Shown here: piece by piece, positions 52,991-61,108 of the stretch
How the letters are laid out: the number at the start of each line of letters is the position of its first letter
Position numbering within the stretch: the first letter of the stretch is position 1
Assembly (NCBI GenBank): GCA_031266135.1
Contig: JAISBP010000003.1
Span: 1 to 64,000, forward strand
Direction of reading: 5' to 3'
Length of the DNA: 64,000 bases
Source: Holosporales bacterium
GTDB lineage: Bacteria > Pseudomonadota > Alphaproteobacteria > RUG11792
The notes under the pieces: generated by a model
What the model saw: the letters and a program-made list of their open reading frames with translations, nothing else
Database searches by the model: none
What the model was told of the DNA's origin: nothing
Translations under genes and position numbers: made by a program

Positions 52991-53550
52991 TTTTGTCTTA
53001 TTTTATAAAAGGCAAGATGTTTCACGTGGAACATGGTAATTTTTCTAAGATATATGAAGTTTCTCAAGCTAACGAGTTAGCGGATAAAGTAGTAAAGTTT
53101 TTATCTGATTTGATACATCAAAAAAATATTAAGGATATCAGGAAAATTATTTTGCAATCTGGACCAATGTCTTTCACTTCTCTAAGAATCATTTATTCAA
53201 TAACTAAAAGTATTTCTGTAATTAATAGAAATATCGAGATCGTTTCGGTGCCAAGTTTCTTAACATATCTAAGCATCGTATCAGCATATTCTAAAAATGG
53301 GATATTAGCAATTCCTACCATGCGTGGAGATTTTTTTACATGTCAATACAGAGGCAATATCTTATATGATGTTAAAGTACAATGTGTTGAAAATATGAAA
53401 GATCAATTATACATTGAAGATGATGAAATATTTGATGGAATAAATTTAGCCGTAAAGCAAAGAGAAATAATTAATACAAGATTATTTTACAAGAATTTAA
53501 AGAGCACGAATAATAATATTAAAATTATTTATGAAAGTTCGGCATATTAG
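52987..53550 (+). CDS. tsaB: TsaB-like tRNA t6A biosynthesis protein, divergent
   Basis: 187 residues against about 220-230 normally. The recognisable segment is IRKIILQSGPMSFTSLRIIYSITKSISVINRNIEIVSVPSFLTYLSI, matching the VGPGSFTGLRIG...A..LA motif of TsaB/YeaZ, and GILAIPTMRGDFFTCQYRG. The ATPase-fold N-terminus (ILAIDTS) is replaced by ILSYFIKGKMFHVEHGN, partly because a parS site is embedded at 53018-53033. TsaB works with TsaD and TsaE to make t6A37 in tRNA. The gene for RimI overlaps its end, the standard pairing, which supports the call. Confidence 0.75.
   Translation: MILSYFIKGKMFHVEHGNFSKIYEVSQANELADKVVKFLSDLIHQKNIKDIRKIILQSGPMSFTSLRIIYSITKSISVINRNIEIVSVPSFLTYLSIVSAYSKNGILAIPTMRGDFFTCQYRGNILYDVKVQCVENMKDQLYIEDDEIFDGINLAVKQREIINTRLFYKNLKSTNNNIKIIYESSAY
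53018..53033. promoter_or_regulatory. parS-like centromere site
   Basis: TGTTTCACGTGGAACA differs from the bacterial parS consensus TGTTTCACGTGAAACA at one base. It lies in tsaB, 1.6 kb before parA. Confidence 0.85.
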
Positions 53551-53965
53551 AAAATTATTCATCGAAGATTTCTTTACGTTAAAAATGTTTCATGAAGAAC
53601 ACTTCTATTTTTATTCTATTTCAGATAAAGAATTTATTAGCTATCTCTCCAGCAAGGAATACTTTATTGCTGGCGCCATAAATTCTTTTCGCCTTGTCGG
53701 ATACGTTATTTGTTTAATAGCCGTAGATGAAGCCGAAATAATATATTTATGTGTTCATCCAAATTATCGTCGTATCGGCATTGCTGCTCAAATCTTACAA
53801 TATTTTATACAAAATACCTCTTTTTTAAAAAAACTACACTTAGAAGTGATAATACATAATGCTAATGCCATAAGCTTTTATAAAAAAGAAGGATTTATCA
53901 TTACACATGTACGAAAAAATTATTCCAATGGTTGTGATGCTTATTCAATGATTAAATTATTATAG
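53531..53965 (+). CDS. rimI: GNAT acetyltransferase, RimI-like
   Basis: 144 residues. AEIIYLCVHPNYRRIGIAAQILQYFIQ is GNAT motif A (V.P.yRr.GiA..Ll), and LEVIIHNANAISFYKKEGFIITHVRKNYS matches motif B (LEVR..N..A...Y...GF). In the tsaB-rimI arrangement it probably acetylates the N-terminus of ribosomal protein S18, though other substrates are possible. Its start overlaps the end of tsaB by 20 bases. Confidence 0.85.
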   Translation: MKVRHIRKLFIEDFFTLKMFHEEHFYFYSISDKEFISYLSSKEYFIAGAINSFRLVGYVICLIAVDEAEIIYLCVHPNYRRIGIAAQILQYFIQNTSFLKKLHLEVIIHNANAISFYKKEGFIITHVRKNYSNGCDAYSMIKLL

Positions 53966-54048
53966 AGTAGCTTCCCCTAAATATTGACATTCTTAAAAAA
54001 GCATGATAGCCTATTTAATAGAACGTAACGTACACTTGGGGATAAAGT

Positions 54049-54627
54049 GTGCATCGAAACTTCTTAATAAATAAATATGTTCATGTATTGAAGACATGGA
54101 ATAAAAAAGTTAATCTCGTACAGGCAGATAGCTTGAAACAAGTAATGGATCGGCATGTTAGAGATAGTGAGCAAATTTGTAGCTGCCTTGAAGATGATAG
54201 TAAAATTATTGATGTTGGAAGTGGGGCTGGGTTCCCTGGTGTTATTTTATCTATTTACGGATATCAAAATGTTGTTTTATGTGAAAATAATTATAAAAAA
54301 ATAATGTTTTTAAATGATGTAAAACAGAAATTAGGGCTTAATTTTGAAATATTTGGTGATGATATTTACAATTTCCCAAAAGTTAAAGATGTTTTTTGTA
54401 AGATGCAGAATTCTGTGATGGTTTCAAGAGCGTTTGGTACATTAAGTGAGTTAATGAATATTATGAATAAGGTAGGAATTTCTCAGGCTGTATTTCATAA
54501 GAGCAGAAAATGCTTGCTTGAATTCAGCGAAGCTTCAAGATATTTTAAATTCCGCTTCCTGCTAAAGAGAAGTGTCACAAGTGATGAAGGGATTATTATA
54601 TTGCTAAATAATGTTATAAAAGTATAA
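54049..54627 (+). CDS. rsmG: 16S rRNA 7-methylguanosine methyltransferase RsmG
   Basis: 192 residues from a GTG. N-terminal LKTWNKKVNLVQADSLKQVMDRHVRDSEQI (WN...NL......i..rH..DS), SAM site IIDVGSGAGFPGVILSIYG, and VSRAFGTLSELMN (conserved sRA motif). It methylates G527 of 16S rRNA. Gene order rsmG-parA-parB is the classic origin-proximal arrangement (gidB-parAB). The stop overlaps the parA start by one base. Confidence 0.93.
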   Translation: MHRNFLINKYVHVLKTWNKKVNLVQADSLKQVMDRHVRDSEQICSCLEDDSKIIDVGSGAGFPGVILSIYGYQNVVLCENNYKKIMFLNDVKQKLGLNFEIFGDDIYNFPKVKDVFCKMQNSVMVSRAFGTLSELMNIMNKVGISQAVFHKSRKCLLEFSEASRYFKFRFLLKRSVTSDEGIIILLNNVIKV

Positions 54628-55409
54628 TGGCGATTATTATATCAATTGCAAATCAAAAGGGAGGTGTCGGCAAGACTACTACTGCCGTAAATTTGGCAAC
54701 TGCTTTTGCTGCTATTGGGAAGCGTGTTTTGTTAATAGATCTAGATCCTCAAAGTAACGCAACTACTGGATTAGGAATGTATTCAAAGGAGTTAAACACA
54801 AGTTATGATTTGCTTATTAGAAAGAAGACCTTATCTGAAGTCATTACACGAACAAAAATACCTGGACTTTCCTTAGTTCCTGCTAATTTAAATTTAGCCG
54901 GCGCTGAGATAGAATTGGTCCAAGTTAATGAACGAGAAAAAATTTTACATTGTGCCCTGAATCCATACAGAGAAATATTTGACTACGTCATAATAGATTC
55001 TCCCCCATCGATGGGAATTTTAAGTTTAAACGCTCTAGTCGCAGCTGACGGCGTACTAATTCCATTGCAATGCGAGTATTATGCGCTCGAAGGTCTGAGT
55101 TATTTATTAGGGTCAATTAGTCGAATCAAAGCTGTATATAATTCACAATTAAAGCTTTTTGGTATAATATTAACTATGTTCGATAAAAGGAACACATTGT
55201 GCCTGTCTGTTATGAATGATGTCAAAATTCATATGCCGGATTTTGTCTTTGACACTATCATTCCAAGGAATATTAAGATCTCTGAAGCGCCGTCTTATGG
55301 GAAACCTGTTCTTATACACGATGTTAAGAGCGTTGGAGCTTGCGCATACATGTTATTGGCGAGGGAATTTTTAACTAAAGAAAGGAGTGGAATATGGAAC
55401 AAAAATTAG
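54627..55409 (+). CDS. parA: Chromosome partition ATPase ParA (Soj)
   Basis: 260 residues. Deviant Walker A IANQKGGVGKTTTAVNLATAFAAIGKRVLLIDLDPQSNATTGLG, Walker B-like YVIIDSPPSMGILSLNAL, and C-terminal VFDTIIPRNIKISEAPSYGKPVLIHD. It binds DNA with ATP and moves the ParB-parS complex. Overlaps parB by 16 bases. Confidence 0.96.
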   Translation: MAIIISIANQKGGVGKTTTAVNLATAFAAIGKRVLLIDLDPQSNATTGLGMYSKELNTSYDLLIRKKTLSEVITRTKIPGLSLVPANLNLAGAEIELVQVNEREKILHCALNPYREIFDYVIIDSPPSMGILSLNALVAADGVLIPLQCEYYALEGLSYLLGSISRIKAVYNSQLKLFGIILTMFDKRNTLCLSVMNDVKIHMPDFVFDTIIPRNIKISEAPSYGKPVLIHDVKSVGACAYMLLAREFLTKERSGIWNKN

Positions 55410-56305
55410 GAAGAGGATTATCAGCTCTTTTAGAAGAAAATGTAGCAAACACGACTCAAATAACACAGACTACTCTGTATAAATTGAAGATAGAATTAAT
55501 TAAAGCAAATGCCAATCAACCACGGAAAGTTTTTGATGATGAAACAATAATTGAGCTGGCTGAATCTATTTCACAACATGGAATTTTACAACCAATAGTA
55601 GTAAGAAAAAAGATCGACATTTACGAGATAGTAACTGGCGAAAGACGTTGGCGTGCCGCGCAACTGGCTGGCTTAACTGAAGTGCCTGTACAAATTATTG
55701 AATGCGATGATGTGAAAGCGACGACATTAGCTTTAATAGAAAATATACAAAGAGCAAATTTGAATCCGATAGAGGAGGCAACAGCTTTATGCATGCTAAT
55801 GGAGAGCTGTGGATGCAGGCAAGAAGATTTGGGGCTTATGATTGGTAAAAGCCGTAGTTATATTGCCAACTCCTTAAGGTTACTTAATTTGCCCAAAGAA
55901 GTGCAGGAACTCATTCAGTTAGGTAAACTATCTTCTGGGCATGGGAAATGTTTGCTTAGCGTGTCTAATCCTGCTGAATTAGCGGAAAAAGCTGTTGCTG
56001 ACGGGTGGAGCGTTAGGCATTTGGAAGAGATTATCAAAGGCATGAAACAAATAATCTCAGAAAGAACGTTAACTGGAGCAGATGTACAGAGTAATTTTAA
56101 GCATGCCGCTTCAAATATGGAACAAGATCTGGAAGCTGTTGATATAGCTCTTAGAATTGAAGCAGCATTAAATTTACAAGCAAGATTAAAAATCACCCAA
56201 CAGGGAGGGATGATAACGTTGTTCTGTAAATCATATGAAGAATTAGAAACGTTAGTGGAGAAACTTATATCGTTAGGCGCGCCTGCTCCAAATTCTCAAG
56301 AATAA
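55394..56305 (+). CDS. parB: Chromosome partition protein ParB (Spo0J)
   Basis: 303 residues. N-terminus KLGRGLSALLEE (ParA-stimulating), NANQPRKVFDDETIIELAESISQHGILQPIVV, CTP-binding box GERRWRAAQLAGLTEVPVQI and ENIQRANLNPIEEATAL (ENxQR), then the helix-turn-helix TQEDLGLMIGKSRSYIANSLRLLNLP-like segment for parS recognition. Spreads from parS as a CTP-dependent clamp; also MipZ's partner (mipZ at 9.9 kb). Confidence 0.96.
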   Translation: MEQKLGRGLSALLEENVANTTQITQTTLYKLKIELIKANANQPRKVFDDETIIELAESISQHGILQPIVVRKKIDIYEIVTGERRWRAAQLAGLTEVPVQIIECDDVKATTLALIENIQRANLNPIEEATALCMLMESCGCRQEDLGLMIGKSRSYIANSLRLLNLPKEVQELIQLGKLSSGHGKCLLSVSNPAELAEKAVADGWSVRHLEEIIKGMKQIISERTLTGADVQSNFKHAASNMEQDLEAVDIALRIEAALNLQARLKITQQGGMITLFCKSYEELETLVEKLISLGAPAPNSQE

Positions 56306-56321
56306 TGTTCTACGTGAAACA
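56306..56321. promoter_or_regulatory. parS-like centromere site, 3' of parB
   Basis: TGTTCTACGTGAAACA has two mismatches (adjacent, in the left arm) to the parS consensus. It lies in the gap between the convergent parB and potC genes. Confidence 0.65.
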
Positions 56322-56343
56322 TATGCACTCTAATGATGAGTTG

Positions 56344-57195
56344 TTAATGTGAATCATTCTCAGATGAGTTGTATCTGCTGAAAAAAGAGATAGCCTGGTA
56401 CTGCCCTTTAGAACGAGAATAAATAATAAAAACTAACGTTGTAGTAATTACTATAAATATAGTAGCAAAAACGTTAATTATTGGTGTGATGCCTATTTTA
56501 ATATTAGAAAAAATGGTAATTGGCAAAGTAGATGATCCGGGCCCAGTTAAAAAACTTGCAATAACCAAATCATCAAAAGACAACATAAATGCCAAAATCC
56601 ACCCTGACATTATAGACTTCCAAATGAGAGGAACTTTAATATGAAAAAAAATGTATATGGATTTCGCTCCAAGATTGATCGCAGTTTCTTCCATTGCTTT
56701 ATCGAGCGAATTTAATCTTGATAACACGGTCGTATGAACATACGCTACTGATGCTACAGCATGCCCCACAGCTATGGTGAGTATGCCACGTTCTTTTGGC
56801 CATCCAAATATATTTGCTGCAGTTATAAATAACATTAGGATTGAAAGGCCTATTATGATTTCTGGCATGATAATTGGAAGTAAAATCATCTTCTTCAACA
56901 AATTATATCCAACATACTTTTCTTTCGTTGTATTTGTAGTTGCGGCAGCAGCTAAAGTGCCCAAAATTGCTGCTCCGGTAGCTGCAATACTTGCTACTTC
57001 AATACTTGTAAACATCGCTGCCAGTAAATTCTCATCTTTAAAAAATGCATTGAACCATCTGAAAGAAAAATGAGTCCAAATTCCCGAAATTTCAGAATCG
57101 CTAAATGAAAAAAGTATTGTAAATATCAAGGGAAGGTATAAGAAAGCGTACCCGAAAATTAAACTAATTAATGTCGGCTTAGATAAGCTTTTCAT
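56344..57195 (-). CDS. potC: Spermidine/putrescine-type ABC transporter permease (PotC-like)
   Basis: 283 residues with six membrane helices. N-terminal YLPLIFTILFSFSDSEISGIWTHFSFRWFNAFF is typical of PotC (YlPi...fSFn.s......w.gfs..WY..l). EAA loop: EETAINLGAKSIYIFFHIKVPLIWKSIMSGWILAFMLSFDDLVIASFLTGPGSSTLPI. It forms the inner-membrane channel for polyamine uptake with PotB. Its start overlaps potD's stop by 4 bases. potA and potB are not here. Confidence 0.9.
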   Translation of the reverse strand: MKSLSKPTLISLIFGYAFLYLPLIFTILFSFSDSEISGIWTHFSFRWFNAFFKDENLLAAMFTSIEVASIAATGAAILGTLAAAATTNTTKEKYVGYNLLKKMILLPIIMPEIIIGLSILMLFITAANIFGWPKERGILTIAVGHAVASVAYVHTTVLSRLNSLDKAMEETAINLGAKSIYIFFHIKVPLIWKSIMSGWILAFMLSFDDLVIASFLTGPGSSTLPITIFSNIKIGITPIINVFATIFIVITTTLVFIIYSRSKGQYQAISFFSRYNSSENDSH

Positions 57196-58328
57196 TTTGT
57201 CTCTCCTTTATTTGTATCTGTAAATTGAGCAAACATTTTGTATTGAGTCCAAGATTTTATTAAGCTTTTTGCGTTCTCCATACCAAAGCGGGTTAAAATT
57301 AAATTATTTAAAACACCCGGATCAGATGGACATATTTCTTTTTTTGAAGTTATTTCTGGATTAATCAAATATAGACCACCAGGTAAATTGACCAAAATCC
57401 CAGAATGGTTTGTGATTCTGGCGGCTATATCTGGCCTCAATAAGAAATTTATTAGTTTATGAGCATTGAGTATATTTAGCGCTTTCCTGGGGATACATGC
57501 GCAGTCTATCCATAAAAGACCATTATTTTTTGGCAATCTAAATTGAATAACTTTCTTGACGAACTTGGCGGCTCGCATTGCTTTCAAAGCATTATCAGAT
57601 GTTCCTATGGCTATGCATATGTCTCCAGACAAAAGGTCAGAAATCATCGTTGTAGACGAAAATTTAGTAATATATGGCCTAACTTTTGCTAAGAAATGAA
57701 AGCATGCAGCTGTGTCTGCAATAAAATTGTCGTTGTGATTTAGTTGAAGAAATACTTTTGTTTGAGGAATAATATCAATATATTCTTCCGGAAAACTTAC
57801 GCCATAGGGGAATAATTTAGATACCTTCGATGGATTAAACAGAATTTCGTACGAATCTATTGTTTCACTAGGCAGCAATTTGGATATCACTTCTTCATTA
57901 TATGCAATTCCTATGGTTCCCCAAAATAGTGGAATCAAAAACTGAGTATCCCCACCGTTTTCTTTGAATTTTGACGTAATTATGCCGTCCACGTTTTTTA
58001 TATTCGGAATTAATTTATGATTTAATTTGGCATATAGCTTCATTGATAATTGTCTCGCGGCATACGGAAGGAAAGACGGGAATACGACGTCATATCCACT
58101 ATTTGCAGCTAGCAATTTTGCTTCAAGAGCTTCATTGCTGTCATAAAAATCATATCTAACTTTAATTCCAGTTTCTTTCTCAAAATCATCAAAAACTTCT
58201 CTTGGAATGACGCCATACCATCCGCATACATTTACTACATTTACAGAAGTATTTTCGCTTCTATACCAGCGTAAAACAATAATAAGGAAAGCGGCAAATA
58301 ACGAGTAAGTAATAAACTTCTTGCTCAT
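57192..58328 (-). CDS. potD: Polyamine ABC transporter periplasmic binding protein (PotD/PotF-like)
   Basis: 378 residues. N-terminal hydrophobic signal or anchor (FITYSLFAAFLIIVLRWY), then VNVVNVCGWYGVIPREVFDDFEKETGIKVRYDFYDSNEALEAKLLAANSGYDVVFPS, the PotD/PotF signature, and later FLIPLFWGTIGIAYNEE and GDICIAIGTSDNALKAM. It binds putrescine or spermidine. Overlaps both neighbours by 4 bases (tauE upstream, potC downstream), so the three are one transcript. Confidence 0.9.
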   Translation of the reverse strand: MSKKFITYSLFAAFLIIVLRWYRSENTSVNVVNVCGWYGVIPREVFDDFEKETGIKVRYDFYDSNEALEAKLLAANSGYDVVFPSFLPYAARQLSMKLYAKLNHKLIPNIKNVDGIITSKFKENGGDTQFLIPLFWGTIGIAYNEEVISKLLPSETIDSYEILFNPSKVSKLFPYGVSFPEEYIDIIPQTKVFLQLNHNDNFIADTAACFHFLAKVRPYITKFSSTTMISDLLSGDICIAIGTSDNALKAMRAAKFVKKVIQFRLPKNNGLLWIDCACIPRKALNILNAHKLINFLLRPDIAARITNHSGILVNLPGGLYLINPEITSKKEICPSDPGVLNNLILTRFGMENAKSLIKSWTQYKMFAQFTDTNKGETK

Positions 58329-59392
58329 TTTTTTATACTTCTATTTGTATGTAGATCAGCAATGCGCTGTAACATTTTTTCAAAAACTAACGCCATAACA
58401 GTTACGATCACAATGCACGTCCAAGTATATATCATGGGATTCTTATTCGCTATATCTGAAAGTAAGGATTGATGTAAGGCGTGTGATTTCATAATGATGC
58501 GTGGGAACGAATCATATAATATCTTGAATATTTGTCTGCCGGCCATTAAAAAAATTACCATAGAGGCCATGATATTTATGTAGCAACGCCGTATGCTATA
58601 CGTCAGTTTTACACCTAACCACGATCCTATCGCGGTGCCGGCGAAGAGAATTATGATGAATGCGAGGTCGCAACAGTATCCGCCACACGCGTATATAATG
58701 GCTACGATGCCAGTAATGACGCATCCAGCGAGGGCGGTTGTGCCATTTACAACTGGACTAATCCTGCCGATTAGATATGTTATGATAGGAGCCATGAGCA
58801 GATTATCGCCTCCACCCAATGCGGATACTAGCACTCCAGCTAAAAATCCAACAAAAATCGGGATTAAAATACTCATTTCCGTCCTCGATCTCACGAATAT
58901 TTTATGAAAAGGGAGGTACAACATCCATCTTCGCATCATAATCCCAGATGAATACTTTTTCCCGCCTCCTTTGGCCCACTCTTTGATGCTCTGCACGCAC
59001 AACGTACTTCCGAGTACGATTAAAACTACAGAATATATATATACGAACGTATTCAACGTGCTATCTGTGGACACATTCTTTTGCATCACGACGATCCATT
59101 CGCAAGTAGCTCCAAGACAACCTCCGATGAGGATATATGATGCTAGGTGAAAATCAACGTCTTGTTTGCGTTTAAACATTAAAAAGTTCGTCATATTAAA
59201 CCCGACGGCATGACAGAGTTGGTTAGCTAATGCCCAGAATGGATGAATACCGAACTCCATCAAAATTGGAGTGATAACAATACCGCTTCCAACACCTAAA
59301 AACCCAGATAAAAACCCGCCAAATAATCCTGTAGAAAAAATGAGAAATGGATCAAAGAAAGATCCTATAACCGGGAAAAACAGTTTAATCAT
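58325..59392 (-). CDS. TauE/SafE-family (DUF81) membrane exporter
   Basis: 355 residues with eight or nine helices. The two internal repeats show the family pattern: GLFGGFLSGFLGVGSGIVITPILMEFGIHPFWALANQLCH and VGFLAGVLVSALGGGDNLLMAPIITYLIGRISPVVNGTTALAG. Members export sulfite, sulfoacetate or other organic anions; the substrate is unknown here. The operon with potD and potC is unusual and may simply be transcriptional convenience. Confidence 0.87.
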   Translation of the reverse strand: MIKLFFPVIGSFFDPFLIFSTGLFGGFLSGFLGVGSGIVITPILMEFGIHPFWALANQLCHAVGFNMTNFLMFKRKQDVDFHLASYILIGGCLGATCEWIVVMQKNVSTDSTLNTFVYIYSVVLIVLGSTLCVQSIKEWAKGGGKKYSSGIMMRRWMLYLPFHKIFVRSRTEMSILIPIFVGFLAGVLVSALGGGDNLLMAPIITYLIGRISPVVNGTTALAGCVITGIVAIIYACGGYCCDLAFIIILFAGTAIGSWLGVKLTYSIRRCYINIMASMVIFLMAGRQIFKILYDSFPRIIMKSHALHQSLLSDIANKNPMIYTWTCIVIVTVMALVFEKMLQRIADLHTNRSIKK

Positions 59393-59618
59393 TTAATTCC
59401 AGTCCAGTTTTTTTAACAAACCTTACCATAATGATCTGTGAAAGCAGCTGGAGGATACCACAATTTCATGTAGAACTGCCTCACGAAAATTAGCTTCGTT
59501 CAAATCAACTCGGACCTCCAATATGAGGTATGTCAAAAAGTGGTAAACATGTTATTGATAACATAGTTCATAGTTAATGCATTATAATTGTGTTAAATGT
59601 GATATTTGCGGTAACTCT

Positions 59619-61055
59619 ATGAGAGTTAATCTTAGATTCATTTCATTTATTAATGGGGTTATCCTTTGTGGATTAGCAATATCAATGTCAATTCCGGTAT
59701 GTTTTGACATTCTGTTTTGTAATGGTCAATGCTTTGGAGTTTTCATACCATCCGTATTGTTTTGCCTTTTTATTGGGATTTCAACAATATTAGCCTGTCG
59801 AGACACATCTGAGCAGTTAAAGCTGACACAAAATGATTCCTACCTTTTGGTGGTTTCTATATGGGTTATTGCATCCGTTTTCAGTGCGTTCCCCTTCTAT
59901 TTCTATCATGGAACTGAATCTACATTTATACAGGCGCTTTTCGAATCAACTTCGGGACTAACGACTACGGGGGTTACGATATACTCAGATGTAGAATCAC
60001 TTCCGTTACCAATCCATCTTTGGAGATTTATTTTGCATTTCATGGGCGGAATCGGCGTCGTTGCTATTGGGATTATAGCACTTCCAATGATGCGTGTCGG
60101 TGGGATGCAATTATTCACCATAGAAAACTCGGATAAATCTAACAAAATATTCCCCAGGACTTCACATGTCGCATGGACTTTTGCATGTATATATTTCATT
60201 ACCACGATTCTCTTTGCCCTAATTTTACGGACGAGTGGAATGGCTCCATTTGATGCTCTCTGTCATAGTATCTCTGCAATTTCAACCGGTGGATTCTCAA
60301 CAAAAAACGCAGGTATTGCTGGATTTAGCTATTCTGGCATTTCTTTTATTTTGGCCATCGAAATGCTGCTGGGAGGCTTATCATTCACGGAAATTATTAG
60401 ATGTTTCAAGTATGGGCCAAGATCTTTCTTGAAAAATCAGCAGACTTCTTGCTATATAAAAATTATATTGATATCCATAACGTGCCCAATAGCAATTGGA
60501 TTTTTTACGAGCCATGCATCGTTATCAATAGAAGCGATTGCGAAGCATGTTTTTAATACAATATCCTCTATCTCGACTACCGGATTTAATAATCATGGGC
60601 AATACATTAATTCCAATATATTATTTTTCTTACTGGCTCTGATTGGCGGATGCTCTGGATCCACTACGGGTGGTATCAAGGTATTTCGATTGCAGGTATT
60701 GTATAGCATCTTGAAGAACCAAATTACTCAACAGCATAATACAACTCAGCGCATGTCCATGAAATATCAAGGAAGGATTATCGATGAAAGCCTTATAATG
60801 TCAGTCATCACGTATTTCGTATTACTATCTGCACTCTTTCTTCTAAGCGTCGTGTTACTACATGTTTTTACAGAGATGAATATATCAAATATATGTCATA
60901 TCGTTCTATCTCACATGTTTAATATTGGATACATTCCCGAAGTATCATCCATTAAATGGGTCGCAAAGATAGTATTGATAACAGACATGATAGCCGGCAG
61001 ATTGGAAATTATGCCCATAGTGATGCTGATTGGTTATCTGCGTTTTAGGCGATGA
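59619..61055 (+). CDS. trkH: Trk-type potassium uptake protein TrkH
   Basis: About 478 residues from the ATG at 59619; the frame is open 14 codons further up with a Cys-rich extension that I do not trust. It has the four selectivity-filter pore loops: STSGLTTTGVTIYS, SISAISTGGFSTKNAGI, TISSISTTGFNNHGQY and GGCSGSTTGGIKVFRLQ. It imports K+ with the NAD-binding subunit TrkA, not encoded here. Confidence 0.93.
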   Translation: MRVNLRFISFINGVILCGLAISMSIPVCFDILFCNGQCFGVFIPSVLFCLFIGISTILACRDTSEQLKLTQNDSYLLVVSIWVIASVFSAFPFYFYHGTESTFIQALFESTSGLTTTGVTIYSDVESLPLPIHLWRFILHFMGGIGVVAIGIIALPMMRVGGMQLFTIENSDKSNKIFPRTSHVAWTFACIYFITTILFALILRTSGMAPFDALCHSISAISTGGFSTKNAGIAGFSYSGISFILAIEMLLGGLSFTEIIRCFKYGPRSFLKNQQTSCYIKIILISITCPIAIGFFTSHASLSIEAIAKHVFNTISSISTTGFNNHGQYINSNILFFLLALIGGCSGSTTGGIKVFRLQVLYSILKNQITQQHNTTQRMSMKYQGRIIDESLIMSVITYFVLLSALFLLSVVLLHVFTEMNISNICHIVLSHMFNIGYIPEVSSIKWVAKIVLITDMIAGRLEIMPIVMLIGYLRFRR

Positions 61056-61108
61056 TGTATGTTATTATATTTCCACTTCTTGCTACAATGTGCCTTTCCT
61101 GTACCACA

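Noticed and set aside
53586-53601. Third parS-like sequence TGTTTCATGAAGAACA in rimI
   Set aside because: Four mismatches, including the central CpG; not a credible ParB site.
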